DNA from: Chitinophaga sp. sic0106
GTDB lineage: Bacteria > Bacteroidota > Bacteroidia > Chitinophagales > Chitinophagaceae
Length of the DNA: 64,000 nt
Assembly (NCBI RefSeq): GCF_019219075.1
Contig: NZ_JAHUWJ010000005.1
Coordinates: 349,064-413,063, forward strand
Reading direction: 5' to 3'
In this document: positions 26,592 to 35,634 of the stretch, piece after piece
Position numbering within the stretch: position 1 is the first letter of the stretch
Layout: each line of letters opens with the position of its first letter
The notes under the pieces: generated by a model
Databases searched by the model: none
Told to the model about the DNA's origin: nothing
The model's input: the letters and a program-made list of their open reading frames with translations, nothing else
Translations under genes and position numbers: made by a program

Positions 26592-27839
26592 CTATTCAAA
26601 TTTGAAGGCCACAATTTTATCTTCCGCCCAGTAGCCGCCACCGAAATTGTAGAGCTGCTGATAAAATCCCGGGCTACCGTTCACGTTTTGTCCGGCGATG
26701 TAGCCGTATGTTTTATCGGCTCCGGTTTTGTTTTCCAGCAGGATAGTACCGGTGAGGATCGCGTAGGTAGCGCCGGTGATCAGACAGCCGCTGGCAAGGT
26801 TGCCGCCAATCACATCTTTGGTAGGGGTAGTAGAGCCCGGAGCATCAGAGAAAGTGGACCTGAGCCAGCAGATGCCGCCGGAAGTACCGTTGGTGCTCAT
26901 CAGCATCGTCACTATTACCGCATGCTTGCCCGGTGATAATTTTATGGAGCTGCCGGTAGCTACAAATCCAGCCGAATTTGGTGGAATAGATACCGGGCCT
27001 TTAATAACGCCAATGGTTACACTGCCGCTTACTTTGCCGGATGGGCCGGTAGGTCCCATAGGTCCTGATGGCCCCTGGATACCTGTAGCACCTTGTGTCC
27101 CTGTACCCGGGTCTCCTTTAGGTCCCGTAGGTCCTGATGGCCCCTGGATACCTGTAGCACCTTGTGTCCCTGTACCCGGGTCTCCTTTAGGTCCCGTAGG
27201 TCCTGATGGCCCCTGAGTACCTGTAGCGCCTTGTGTACCTGTTCCCGGGTCTCCTTTAGGTCCCGTAGGTCCTGATGGCCCCTGGATACCTGTAGCGCCT
27301 TGTGTCCCTGTTCCCGGGTCCCCTTTAGGCCCCGTAGGTCCTGATGGTCCCTGAATACCTGTAGCGCCTTGTGTACCTGTTCCGGGGTCGCCTTTGGGCC
27401 CTGTAGGTCCTGATGGCCCCTGAATACCCGTAGCGCCTTGCGTGCCTACACCCGGATCTCCTTTTGGTCCAGTAGGTCCTTCAACGCCGGTAGCGCCAGG
27501 ATCTCCCTTAGGCCCTGTAGGTCCTTCTGGTCCCGTGGTACCCTGCGGCCCGGTGGGGCCGGTGGTGCCCTGTGGTCCGGTAGGCCCCGTAGGGCCGGTA
27601 ATACTGTTTGCAATAAGTGTGACCCACCCCGTAGGACCTGTTACGCCAGTTACGCCCTGTGGCCCTGTAGGTCCGGTAGCTCCTTGCGGTCCTGTAGGAC
27701 CTGAGGGTCCCATAGGTCCCGTCGGACCCTCAGGCCCCGTGCTACCCTGTGGTCCTTCTGGTCCCGTGGTCCCTTGCGGACCTGTAGCGCCGGTGGCTCC
27801 CGGCGTATCAGCAACATTTTGCAGCTCTTCTGTAGCCAT
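26592..27839 (-). CDS. Collagen-like protein with C-terminal globular domain
   Basis: After 12 non-collagen residues ([12 protein letters not shown]) the protein is a Gly-X-Y repeat from about residue 14 to 268, rich in GPTGPQ, GPSGPT and GPKGDP triplets. Two features break it: a non-collagen insert WVTLIANSI at residues 72-80, and a short GTG break inside each of six 23-residue repeats (residues 127-264). The C-terminal 145 residues form a beta-rich domain that looks like a trimerisation head ([19 protein letters not shown] to VAFKFE), comparable in position to the C1q/TNF-like heads of BclA-type proteins. There is no signal peptide. Bacterial collagens form glycosylated surface filaments; the glycosyltransferase encoded 45 bases upstream may modify its many threonines. 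That link is inferred. Confidence 0.9.
   Translation of the reverse strand: MATEELQNVADTPGATGATGPQGTTGPEGPQGSTGPEGPTGPMGPSGPTGPQGATGPTGPQGVTGVTGPTGWVTLIANSITGPTGPTGPQGTTGPTGPQGTTGPEGPTGPKGDPGATGVEGPTGPKGDPGVGTQGATGIQGPSGPTGPKGDPGTGTQGATGIQGPSGPTGPKGDPGTGTQGATGIQGPSGPTGPKGDPGTGTQGATGTQGPSGPTGPKGDPGTGTQGATGIQGPSGPTGPKGDPGTGTQGATGIQGPSGPMGPTGPSGKVSGSVTIGVIKGPVSIPPNSAGFVATGSSIKLSPGKHAVIVTMLMSTNGTSGGICWLRSTFSDAPGSTTPTKDVIGGNLASGCLITGATYAILTGTILLENKTGADKTYGYIAGQNVNGSPGFYQQLYNFGGGYWAEDKIVAFKFE
27061..27474. repeat. Six tandem 69-bp repeats inside the collagen-like gene
   Basis: Six direct repeats of exactly 69 bp start at 27061, 27130, 27199, 27268, 27337 and 27406. The first two are identical and divergence grows toward 27474. 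Each encodes 23 residues of collagen sequence. Such arrays change copy number by slippage or recombination. Confidence 0.92.
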
Positions 27840-27884
27840 AATAGGTGAGGTTGTGGGATTTATAATTTGGAGTATGTTTAAGTA

Positions 27885-29036
27885 TTATCGGGGAATCAGG
27901 ATCGGTTCCTGCTGCGGGTAATTTCTGCGCAGCCAGTCCAGCTCGGTACGCTCCGGCGTTCGCTGGTACCAGCCATTGTCCCAGAGGTCATACAACATGT
28001 TGAAGTATTCCTGGTACATCAGCGCCACCCGGTCCACACTAAAATTTTCTATCGCCCAGCTCCGGCAAGCTTCGGGATTAATCGTGTCAATATTTTCAGC
28101 GGCCCAGCAAAACTGATCGAATGTCCGGCAACGGTAGCCCGTTACCCCATGCAGTATATTCTCTCCAAATACCCCCCAATCACTACTGATAACAGGTGTG
28201 CCGCTCATGGCCGCTTCTATACTAACGCCGCCAAAAGGTTCTATGTAGTAGGTAGGCATGAATACTGCACGGGCTTTGGAAAGCAGCTCTTTTCTGGTAG
28301 CCACATCTGCAAAGCCAACATGTTCTACGTGACTGTCTCTGATAAATATCTGCTCCTGCTGATTTTCAAGGGTGCCCTGGCCCGCAATCAACAGCCTGGC
28401 GCCTATTTCACGGGTGGTTTGTACGGCTACATCCACACCCTTACGATGTGTGATCCGACCCAGGTACAAATACCAGTCTTCCTTCTGATCGGAAAAGGTG
28501 AAGTCGGCCGGATCAAAAAAGTTAGGAATCACGGCGTCATACCAGTTCCCGTTGCGGATCTGATTAAGTCCATATACATGCGCCATCCAGGTGTAAGATT
28601 CAAACACCCGGTACCTGGCAAAAATACTTTCATAGCCCACGCCTGATTCCACTACCATCATATCCTCCCCGAAAGCTTTTGCAATGGGTTCATGCCCCCA
28701 TCCCCAGGCGCAAAGCAGGAAATCCTTCGGCTGCTGACGTGCTTTGATAGCTGCAATGGATTGCTGAAAAAAAGTCTGGTGGTAGTGATCCTTCGTATCA
28801 AACCGAAACTGCTCCGTGTGAAAGTTAGTCGCATAGTGCTGCTGTCGCAAACTTTCGGTTACCACGGAAATATGTTCGGTGCAAAGGGGATTACTTCCTT
28901 CGCAGCCATAATGATACACCTCATGTCCTAGCCTGGTAAGCATTGCACAGAGTTTGTATACTTTCTGGGTATATGCACAACTGATATAATACTGATTGGT
29001 GACCGTATGAGGGATACCGGGAATGTGAAATCTCAT
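27885..29036 (-). CDS. GT4-like glycosyltransferase (GT-B fold)
   Basis: The 383-residue protein begins [26 protein letters not shown], an N-terminal Rossmann domain that replaces the usual GGxxR loop. It then has a donor-binding C-terminal domain with [15 protein letters not shown] (residues 191-205) and the EX7E motif EPFGGVSIE (E266 and E274), followed by [14 protein letters not shown]. These are the hallmarks of retaining GT4-type glycosyltransferases. It has no membrane segment and acts in the cytoplasm or at the membrane surface. It is the first gene of the four-gene block; the next gene encodes a threonine-rich collagen-like protein without a signal peptide, a plausible acceptor in the same compartment. 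Confidence 0.85.
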   Translation of the reverse strand: MRFHIPGIPHTVTNQYYISCAYTQKVYKLCAMLTRLGHEVYHYGCEGSNPLCTEHISVVTESLRQQHYATNFHTEQFRFDTKDHYHQTFFQQSIAAIKARQQPKDFLLCAWGWGHEPIAKAFGEDMMVVESGVGYESIFARYRVFESYTWMAHVYGLNQIRNGNWYDAVIPNFFDPADFTFSDQKEDWYLYLGRITHRKGVDVAVQTTREIGARLLIAGQGTLENQQEQIFIRDSHVEHVGFADVATRKELLSKARAVFMPTYYIEPFGGVSIEAAMSGTPVISSDWGVFGENILHGVTGYRCRTFDQFCWAAENIDTINPEACRSWAIENFSVDRVALMYQEYFNMLYDLWDNGWYQRTPERTELDWLRRNYPQQEPILIPR

Positions 29037-29547
29037 GGGATTCGTTGTGTTTTCTGGATAGTAAGGATCGTATTTTGAGGCTACTATTTTTTTCCGCTGC
29101 TGCCATTCACACTATTCGATAATAGATGCACCAACATCGTCTATAAATTTCATCTATTTTTTTTCATTTACAAAATAGATAATGAAAAAGGGGGAAATGC
29201 TCAAATCATACCCCGTGTTTTCACGGGTAAGTTTTTTTTAGGGGAAGACATCAATGCCGCTGCACTACAGTTCCAAGTAGTACCTTACTGTTACACGGTA
29301 AATCTGCCCATCCCTGCAACGGCAGACGCGAACCTTAGTTTGTACCCGGCTGCATGCGCCTGCCAGCCACTTTTGCATGAACTTGTAGCTTTTGTGCAAT
29401 CAATTGTCGATATCGCTTTTTAGCAACCTTTAACGTAACAAATCCCCGCACAGGGATGTTTATCTTTTTGCATGATACAACCAAATCAATCGGTCGGCAG
29501 ACTCTGCCACGTCATATTAACCTTACGTAAATAAAATAGCAGTAGTT
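29037..29547. other. 511-bp divergent intergenic region with an orphan hairpin
   Basis: This region separates the glycosyltransferase block (minus) from the glucan SusC gene (plus) and must hold both promoters. A hairpin CCCGTG-TTTT-CACGGG (29212-29227) is followed by eight T (29232-29239), which looks like a plus-strand terminator although no gene lies before it. An inverted repeat ATCCC, 6 bases, GGGAT occurs at 29442-29457, about 90 bases before the SusC start, followed by a TATCTTTTTG that resembles a -7 box. No coding sequence was found. Confidence 0.45.
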
Positions 29548-32500
29548 ATGAGAATAACCGTTACAAAGATCTGCAGTGTTTTGCTGACGGGGATATTATT
29601 TATCTCCCTCACCGCAAAGGCGCTGCCACAGCAAACAGATCCGGTGAAAGGTATAGTAAAAGATTCCGCAACAGGAGAAGCATTGATAGGTGTAACTGTG
29701 AGAGTACAAGGTACCAGCGCCGGCACTACCACCGGTCCTGATGGTTCTTTCACCGTCAGGATTCCCGCATCCACAGGCACTCTCGTTGTATCCTACCTGG
29801 GATACGTAGCTAAGTCGCAGGTCGTTAATGCCGGACAAACTAATATTGATATCCTGCTCGCTAAAGATCAGAACCAGCTGGGAGGCGTGGTAGTAGTAGG
29901 GTATGGCACCCAGCGTAAAAAGGATGTGACTGGCGCCATCGCCTCGGTAAAGGGTGAGGAGCTAGCCAAACAGCCGGTGCTCACCGCCACCCAGGCTATG
30001 CAGGGTAAAGTAGCGGGTGTGCAGATCATCAACTCGGGTCAGCCTAACACACAACCACAGGTGCGTGTGCGCGGTACCGGCTCGGTGATGGGAGGCGCCA
30101 ACCCTCTCTATGTAGTGGATGGCGTGCTCACCGATGATATCCGTAATATCAACAACGCCGATATCGTAAGCATGGATGTGCTCAAAGATGCGTCCGCAGC
30201 CATTTACGGGGTGCGTGCAGCCAACGGCGTTGTCATCATCACCACGCGCAAAGGAAAAGCAGGGAAAATGGAAATCCGCTACGACGGACAAGCAGGCTTC
30301 CGCGAAGCGGCACACCTGGTGAAAATGGCCGATAGAAATCAATATGTCGACTACCTCAAAGATGCCGCCCCTTCCAAAGACCCCAATACCGACGCAGCCG
30401 CCTACGGGGGTTCCACCAACTGGTATGATGCCTTGCTGCGTAAGGCTTTTCAGATGAATCATAACCTGTCGGTATCCGGCGGTTCAGAAAAATATACCTA
30501 CTACTATAGCGCAGGTTACATACAGGATGATGGCATCGTTAAAACAAATACATTCAAACGTTTTACGTTCCGTGCTAACAACGACCTCAATATCTCCGAA
30601 AAATGGAAATTCACTTCCCAGATTTCCTATTCAAGAGGCAGTGGCCAAAACGTTTCCCTTTTCGATATCTACGGCAACATTTATCGCGCAGCACCAGTTG
30701 TACCAGTGGAAGATGGCGGCCGCTATGGTAACACCTCCGCCTGGGGTAACGTGGCTAACCCTCTGTTACAGGTAGATAAAAAGAACTACCTGCAACAGGA
30801 TTCACGACTACAGGGAAACATCGCGCTGGAATTTACACCGGTGAAATGGCTGAAGCTGCGCTCGGCATTCAACGCGGATCTGCGCTGGGGATACGACCGC
30901 GTATACAACTACCAATTCCTCAATGATGATAAAACTTTCCTGGTGGCCGGCGGTAACCAACGCCAGGATAACAGCAGACTACAAATCAATGATAGTCGCC
31001 AGCAAGGCTGGGTATGGGACAACACTGCCACCTTCGATAAATCATTCGGCAAACATAACCTGACGGTACTCGCCGGATCGGTCACAGAAGGCTTTTACAG
31101 CACCTTCCTGCTCGGTTCACGCATCAACGTGCCTGCACAAAAAGATCTCTGGTATCTCGACCTCGGTGATCCAAACGTACAATCCACCCTCTATAACCGG
31201 GGTGATAAATATGCACGGCAATCGTTCGTAGGCCGCGCTGCCTACAACTACGACGACCGCTACCTCATCAGCGCTTCCATCCGCGCAGATGGCAGTTCGA
31301 AGTTTAAAGAACGCTGGGGCTATTTCCCAACCGTAGGTCTGGGATGGGTGATGACAGAAGAGGCATTTATGAAAGATCAGAAAGTATTCGATTTCCTGAA
31401 GTTCCGCGCCAGCTGGGGCCGTTTAGGGAATGACAATATTCCAACCAACGCGTACATCAACACCGCAACGGTTAATCTCCCTTACTTCTTCGACAATAGC
31501 ATTACGCAAGGTATTGCCCTGCAGGACACGAAAGACAACGGCCTGAAATGGGAAACCACCACTCAGTTTGATGTGGGATTTGAATATAGTCTCCTCGATG
31601 AACGCCTGAGCGGTGAACTCGACTACTACAGCAAAAAAACTTCTGATGCACTGATCGTGGTGAACATCCCCAGCATCCTGGGCGACCCGGACAACACTTT
31701 CATCACCAATGCTGCCTCGTTTAAAAATACAGGTTTTGAGTTCTCTGCCAACTGGAAAGATGACATCTCCAAAGACCTGAGTTACAGTGTGGGAGGTAAT
31801 ATATCTTTTAATAAGAATGAAGTGACCAACCTCGCCGGCGGACAAGCACTGCTGGGTGGTGGCGTAGGTCAGCAAAGCTATGTAACCCGCACGGACAATG
31901 GTCAGCCGGTAGCCAGCTTTTATGTGCTGGAATCATTAGGTGTGTACCAGAATCAAAGTGAAATTGACAGCGACCCCAATATCAAGAACGATCCTAACAA
32001 AGGCAATATCAGGCCCGGTGACCTTCGCTATAAAGATGTGACCGGCGATGGTATCATCAACTCCAGCGATCGGCAGTTTGTAGGTTCTTATCAACCTAAA
32101 TACTTCTATGGTTTTAATCTCGGTTTAAAGTATAAAGGATTTGATTTCTCTGCTGACTTCTATGGCAGCGGCGGCAATAAAATCTACAATGGTAAAAAGG
32201 CCTTTCGTTTTGAGAATACCGATAACATTGAATCAGATTATGAAAACAACCGCTGGAAGGCGGATCGCCCTTCTGGTACTGATCCACGGCTGATTACCTC
32301 CAACCTGCCGGCATCCACTTATTTTGTTGAATCCGGCAACTTTCTCCGCTGCAATAACCTCACTATCGGTTATAACCTCCCGGAGCAAACCTTGAAACGT
32401 ATCGGCATCAATAAATTTCGCGTGTACCTCACGGCGCAAAACCTGTTTACTATTATGAAGTTTACAGGCTTTAGTCCCGAGCTGCCTGGCGGTACTATCG

Positions 32501-32643
32501 ACTACGATAACAGCATCAACAACCGTGTGAACACAGCCACCAATACCACTAACAACTCCAGCGGCATACTGGATGCAGGGATTGAGCTGAATGCTTATCC
32601 GATCACCCGTACGTTTGGATTTGGTGTCAATGTTTCATTCTAA
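29548..32643 (+). CDS. SusC/RagA-type TonB-linked outer-membrane transporter (glucan locus)
   Basis: The 1031-residue protein has a signal peptide (VTKICSVLLTGILFISLTA), a carboxypeptidase-regulatory-like domain (VKGIVKDSATGEALIGV), and the SusC linker VVVVGYGTQRKKDVTGA that precedes the plug. The plug holds VRGTGSVMGGANPLYVVDG and VLKDASAAIYGVRAANGV, both diagnostic of SusC proteins. The barrel follows and ends FGVNVSF. SusC proteins form the TonB-powered pore that takes up oligosaccharides caught by the SusD lid. The SusD gene follows after 12 bases and a GH144-type glucanase after that, so the likely substrate is a beta-1,2-linked glucan or its oligosaccharides. Confidence 0.93.
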   Translation: MRITVTKICSVLLTGILFISLTAKALPQQTDPVKGIVKDSATGEALIGVTVRVQGTSAGTTTGPDGSFTVRIPASTGTLVVSYLGYVAKSQVVNAGQTNIDILLAKDQNQLGGVVVVGYGTQRKKDVTGAIASVKGEELAKQPVLTATQAMQGKVAGVQIINSGQPNTQPQVRVRGTGSVMGGANPLYVVDGVLTDDIRNINNADIVSMDVLKDASAAIYGVRAANGVVIITTRKGKAGKMEIRYDGQAGFREAAHLVKMADRNQYVDYLKDAAPSKDPNTDAAAYGGSTNWYDALLRKAFQMNHNLSVSGGSEKYTYYYSAGYIQDDGIVKTNTFKRFTFRANNDLNISEKWKFTSQISYSRGSGQNVSLFDIYGNIYRAAPVVPVEDGGRYGNTSAWGNVANPLLQVDKKNYLQQDSRLQGNIALEFTPVKWLKLRSAFNADLRWGYDRVYNYQFLNDDKTFLVAGGNQRQDNSRLQINDSRQQGWVWDNTATFDKSFGKHNLTVLAGSVTEGFYSTFLLGSRINVPAQKDLWYLDLGDPNVQSTLYNRGDKYARQSFVGRAAYNYDDRYLISASIRADGSSKFKERWGYFPTVGLGWVMTEEAFMKDQKVFDFLKFRASWGRLGNDNIPTNAYINTATVNLPYFFDNSITQGIALQDTKDNGLKWETTTQFDVGFEYSLLDERLSGELDYYSKKTSDALIVVNIPSILGDPDNTFITNAASFKNTGFEFSANWKDDISKDLSYSVGGNISFNKNEVTNLAGGQALLGGGVGQQSYVTRTDNGQPVASFYVLESLGVYQNQSEIDSDPNIKNDPNKGNIRPGDLRYKDVTGDGIINSSDRQFVGSYQPKYFYGFNLGLKYKGFDFSADFYGSGGNKIYNGKKAFRFENTDNIESDYENNRWKADRPSGTDPRLITSNLPASTYFVESGNFLRCNNLTIGYNLPEQTLKRIGINKFRVYLTAQNLFTIMKFTGFSPELPGGTIDYDNSINNRVNTATNTTNNSSGILDAGIELNAYPITRTFGFGVNVSF

Positions 32644-32655
32644 AAAAAGTAACTC

Positions 32656-34161
32656 ATGAATAAGATATATGCATTAGCCGGTGCCGCGTTTATCACAGCC
32701 CTGTTTGCCTGTAATAACTACCTGGATGTGAAGCCGCAGGGGCAGATTGATGAAGAAGCAGCTCAAGATGATCCGGGATCAGCGCAAAACCTGGTGACAG
32801 GTATTTACAATAATATGTGGGTGGGAAAGCTCCATGGTTTTCCGTTTATCGGTGTTACAAATATCGCTTCCGATGATGCCGATAAGGGTAGCAGTCCGGA
32901 TGATGCGGCGCCAACGCAAGGGCAGCTGGATAACCTGACCATGGATGCGAACAACACTACATTTAATGACCTGTGGTCTGGTTATTACCAGGCCATTGCA
33001 AGGGCTAATAAAGCACTGGAAGCGCTGGAATCCTCCACGTCGCTGGATGCGGCCAGCAAAAGCCGTTTGCAGGGGGAAGCACATTTTCTGCGGGCTTACT
33101 TTTACTTTAACCTGGTGCGCATTTTTGGTGGCGTTCCCAAAATTGATAGGGTGCTGACGCCGGCTGAAGCGGCGCAGGATCAGTATCAAACCCGTGCCAC
33201 TACGGATGAGATCTACCAGCTTATTATTGCTGACCTGGAATTCGGGCTGGTGAACCTGCCGGCGAAAGGAGGCAGTGGTAGTCAGGTAGGTCGCGCTACC
33301 AAAGGCGCCGCGGCGGGTATGCTGGCTAAGGTGATGCTGTACCGCCGTAACTGGCAGCGTGCCTATAGCCTCTCTGATTCTGTCATTACCGGGAAGGTAG
33401 GGCCTTATGTACTGGCTCCTGATTACGCTACCATCTGGCGGCAGTCCGGCGCCAACAACACAGAATCTCTCTTCGAAATTCAAACCGGTACCAATGCTAC
33501 CTGCGATGCTGCGGTGGAGGTTTACAGCAACAGCCAGGGTCCGCGTGCCGGTGGCAAGCGTGGCTGGGCAGATCTGGGATGGGGTTTTGGTGGTCCTTCG
33601 CTGAGTCTGGTGAATGAATACGAAGCCGGCGATAAACGTTTAGCCGCTACCGTTATAAGGGTGGTTCCTGGTGGCACTGTGCTCTGGGATAATTTTCGTA
33701 TACCCGGCAGGGATAGTGTAGAAAATGACCGCTACAATTACAAGGCGTATCATAGTCGCACCCAGGAGCTATTTTGCGGCAATCAGGACCGCCTGCCTAA
33801 AAACTTACGCATCCTGCGTTTAGGAGAAATATTATTAATTCATGCAGAAGCGGCGCTTGCATTGGGCAATGGCGGCGCAGCGGCTACGGATATCACGGCG
33901 TTGCGGGAGCGTGCCGGACTCACAGGCAAAGGCACCGTTACGCTTCAGGATATATGGCATGAAAGGCGGGTGGAGCTGGCCATGGAGCATGACCGCTATT
34001 TTGAACTGGTGCGGGAAGACGGCCTGGTGCCGGGAACAGCAGTAGCAGCATATACGAAGCATGGCAAAACGTTTGTGGTAGGAAAAAATGAAGTCTTTCC
34101 GATTCCGTTTACCCAGATTCAGTTCAGTCAGGGTAAGCTGCAGCAAAATCCAAACTACTAA
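32656..34161 (+). CDS. SusD/RagB-type outer-membrane lipoprotein (glucan locus)
   Basis: The 501-residue lipoprotein has a lipobox LFAC (Cys19) followed by NNYLDVKPQGQI, the typical SusD N-terminus. TPR-like helical repeats come next, including ARANKALEALE and EAHFLRAYFYFNLVRIFGGVP. The C-terminal region has LRLGEILLIHAEAALALGNGG and WHERRVELAMEHDRYFELVR, which are SusD family signatures. It sits on the outer surface, binds the glycan and closes over the SusC pore. It is immediately followed by the glucanase gene, two bases away, so the three are one operon. Confidence 0.93.
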   Translation: MNKIYALAGAAFITALFACNNYLDVKPQGQIDEEAAQDDPGSAQNLVTGIYNNMWVGKLHGFPFIGVTNIASDDADKGSSPDDAAPTQGQLDNLTMDANNTTFNDLWSGYYQAIARANKALEALESSTSLDAASKSRLQGEAHFLRAYFYFNLVRIFGGVPKIDRVLTPAEAAQDQYQTRATTDEIYQLIIADLEFGLVNLPAKGGSGSQVGRATKGAAAGMLAKVMLYRRNWQRAYSLSDSVITGKVGPYVLAPDYATIWRQSGANNTESLFEIQTGTNATCDAAVEVYSNSQGPRAGGKRGWADLGWGFGGPSLSLVNEYEAGDKRLAATVIRVVPGGTVLWDNFRIPGRDSVENDRYNYKAYHSRTQELFCGNQDRLPKNLRILRLGEILLIHAEAALALGNGGAAATDITALRERAGLTGKGTVTLQDIWHERRVELAMEHDRYFELVREDGLVPGTAVAAYTKHGKTFVVGKNEVFPIPFTQIQFSQGKLQQNPNY

Positions 34162-34163
34162 GT

Positions 34164-35471
34164 ATGACTTTAAAATCATTACTGACCCTGTGCTTGCTGG
34201 CAGGTATACTAACGGCCGGTGCGCAGCGTAAGAAGGAAGCAGCCCGGCCGCAGCTGGGCGATTCCGCCTTACTAACGTTGGTGCAGCAACGTACTTTTAA
34301 CTACTTCTGGAAATTTGCGCACCCGGTTTCCGGGCTGGCACCGGAACGTACACCCACGCCGGAAACTGTCACCATTGGCGGTTCCGGCTTTGGGGTGATG
34401 GCGATTGTGGTAGGAGTGGAGCGGGGCTTCGTTACACGGGAGGAAGGGCTGGACCGGCTGCTGAAAATCGTGAACTTCCTCTGGAAGGCGGACAGCTACC
34501 ATGGCATATGGCCACACTGGCTCAACGGCACTACCGGCAAAACGATCCCTTTTGGCCGTAAGGACGACGGGGGGGACCTGGTAGAGAGTGCGTTTATGTT
34601 CCAGGGGCTGCTGGCGGTGAAGCAGTACTTCAACCGCGATACGCCCAAAGAAACGGAGCTGCGTAATAAAATCACCTGGATGTGGAATGACGCCGAATGG
34701 AGCTGGTATACGCAGGGCGGACAAAGTGTGTTGTACTGGCATTGGTCGCCCAACAACGGCTGGTCCATGAATCACCAGATTCATGGCTGGAACGAATGCC
34801 TGATCGCTTACATCCTTGCAGTAGCATCGCCAAATTTTCCGGTGTCGCCAAAGTTGTACCACCAGGGCTGGGCGATGAGCAATTATTTTTATAACGGGAA
34901 ATCATACTATGGTATCAAACTGCCGCTGGGCTTCGATTATGGAGGGCCTTTGTTTTTTGCACACTATTCCTTCCTGGGATTGGACCCGCGGGGATTGAAG
35001 GATCGGTATGCCGACTACTGGGAGCAAAATAAGAATCATACGTTGATCAACCGGCAATATTGCATTGAAAATCCGAAGCATTTTAAAGGCTACGGGCCTG
35101 ACTGCTGGGGGCTTACGGCCAGTGATAACCATGAGTTTTATAATGCGCATTCACCCACCAACGATCTCGGGGTGATTACGCCAACTGCGGCGTTGTCGTC
35201 ATTTCCGTATACGCCTGAATATTCCATGCAGGCCCTGAAGTACTTCTACAATAAGGTAGGGGACCGGCTATGGGGGGAATATGGTTTTTATGATGCGTTT
35301 AATGAGTCCGTTGGCTGGTATGATAATCAATACCTGGCCATAGACCAGGGGCCGATAGTGGTGATGATAGAGAATTACCGCAGCGGGCTGTTGTGGCGGT
35401 TGTTTATGTCGAATGTGGAGATTCAGGAGGCGTTAAGGAAGCTGGAGATGAGTAGTCCTTGGGTGAAATGA
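34164..35471 (+). CDS. GH144-type endo-beta-1,2-glucanase (glucoamylase-fold family)
   Basis: The protein has 435 residues with a signal peptide (MTLKSLLTLCLLAGILTAGAQ). It matches the so-called glucoamylase-like (alpha/alpha)6 family that contains GH144, whose founding enzyme is the endo-beta-1,2-glucanase of Chitinophaga pinensis. Visible motifs are LVQQRTFNYFWKFAHP, TIGGSGFGVMAIVVG, WPHWLNGTTG, WNDAEWSWYTQGG, HQIHGWNECLIAYILA and DCWGLTASD. GH144 enzymes cut beta-1,2-glucans to sophorose-type oligosaccharides and are periplasmic or surface-located. Related members with other specificities exist, so the substrate is a family-based inference. No beta-glucosidase or sophorose phosphorylase follows in the window. 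Confidence 0.82.
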   Translation: MTLKSLLTLCLLAGILTAGAQRKKEAARPQLGDSALLTLVQQRTFNYFWKFAHPVSGLAPERTPTPETVTIGGSGFGVMAIVVGVERGFVTREEGLDRLLKIVNFLWKADSYHGIWPHWLNGTTGKTIPFGRKDDGGDLVESAFMFQGLLAVKQYFNRDTPKETELRNKITWMWNDAEWSWYTQGGQSVLYWHWSPNNGWSMNHQIHGWNECLIAYILAVASPNFPVSPKLYHQGWAMSNYFYNGKSYYGIKLPLGFDYGGPLFFAHYSFLGLDPRGLKDRYADYWEQNKNHTLINRQYCIENPKHFKGYGPDCWGLTASDNHEFYNAHSPTNDLGVITPTAALSSFPYTPEYSMQALKYFYNKVGDRLWGEYGFYDAFNESVGWYDNQYLAIDQGPIVVMIENYRSGLLWRLFMSNVEIQEALRKLEMSSPWVK

Positions 35472-35596
35472 AAATAACAGATGGACCTGCAGGGCATGCC
35501 TTGGCGTTTTTTTAAGACGTGGATTATTCATAAACTTTGAACGCCTGCTTATCTTGAAAAAGAGTGTTATAATAAAACGCTGTGGCACTGCGTTAC

Positions 35597-35632
35597 ACTT
35601 GGTTGATAATTTCTTTAAAAATTAAACCAAGT
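35597..35632 (+). promoter_or_regulatory. Hairpin abutting the lipoprotein start codon
   Basis: ACTTGGTT (35597-35604) pairs with AACCAAGT (35625-35632), with an inner AATTT/AAATT stem. The structure ends two bases before the ATG at 35635 and would occupy the ribosome-binding region of the message, suggesting translational control. This is a structural observation only. Confidence 0.4.
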
Positions 35633-35634
35633 CT

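Noticed and set aside
27061..27474. Regular 69-bp repeats that look CRISPR-like at first sight
   Set aside because: The copies are contiguous, with no unique spacers, and are in frame with a collagen-like coding sequence.
27442..27921. Proline-glycine-rich open frames on the plus strand opposite the collagen gene
   Set aside because: They are the complement of the Gly-X-Y repeat and have no independent start context; the minus strand gives the true collagen protein with a head domain.
11509..29036. Contractile injection or tailocin cluster
   Set aside because: No sheath, tube, baseplate, spike or AAA ATPase gene accompanies the collagen-like and giant proteins.
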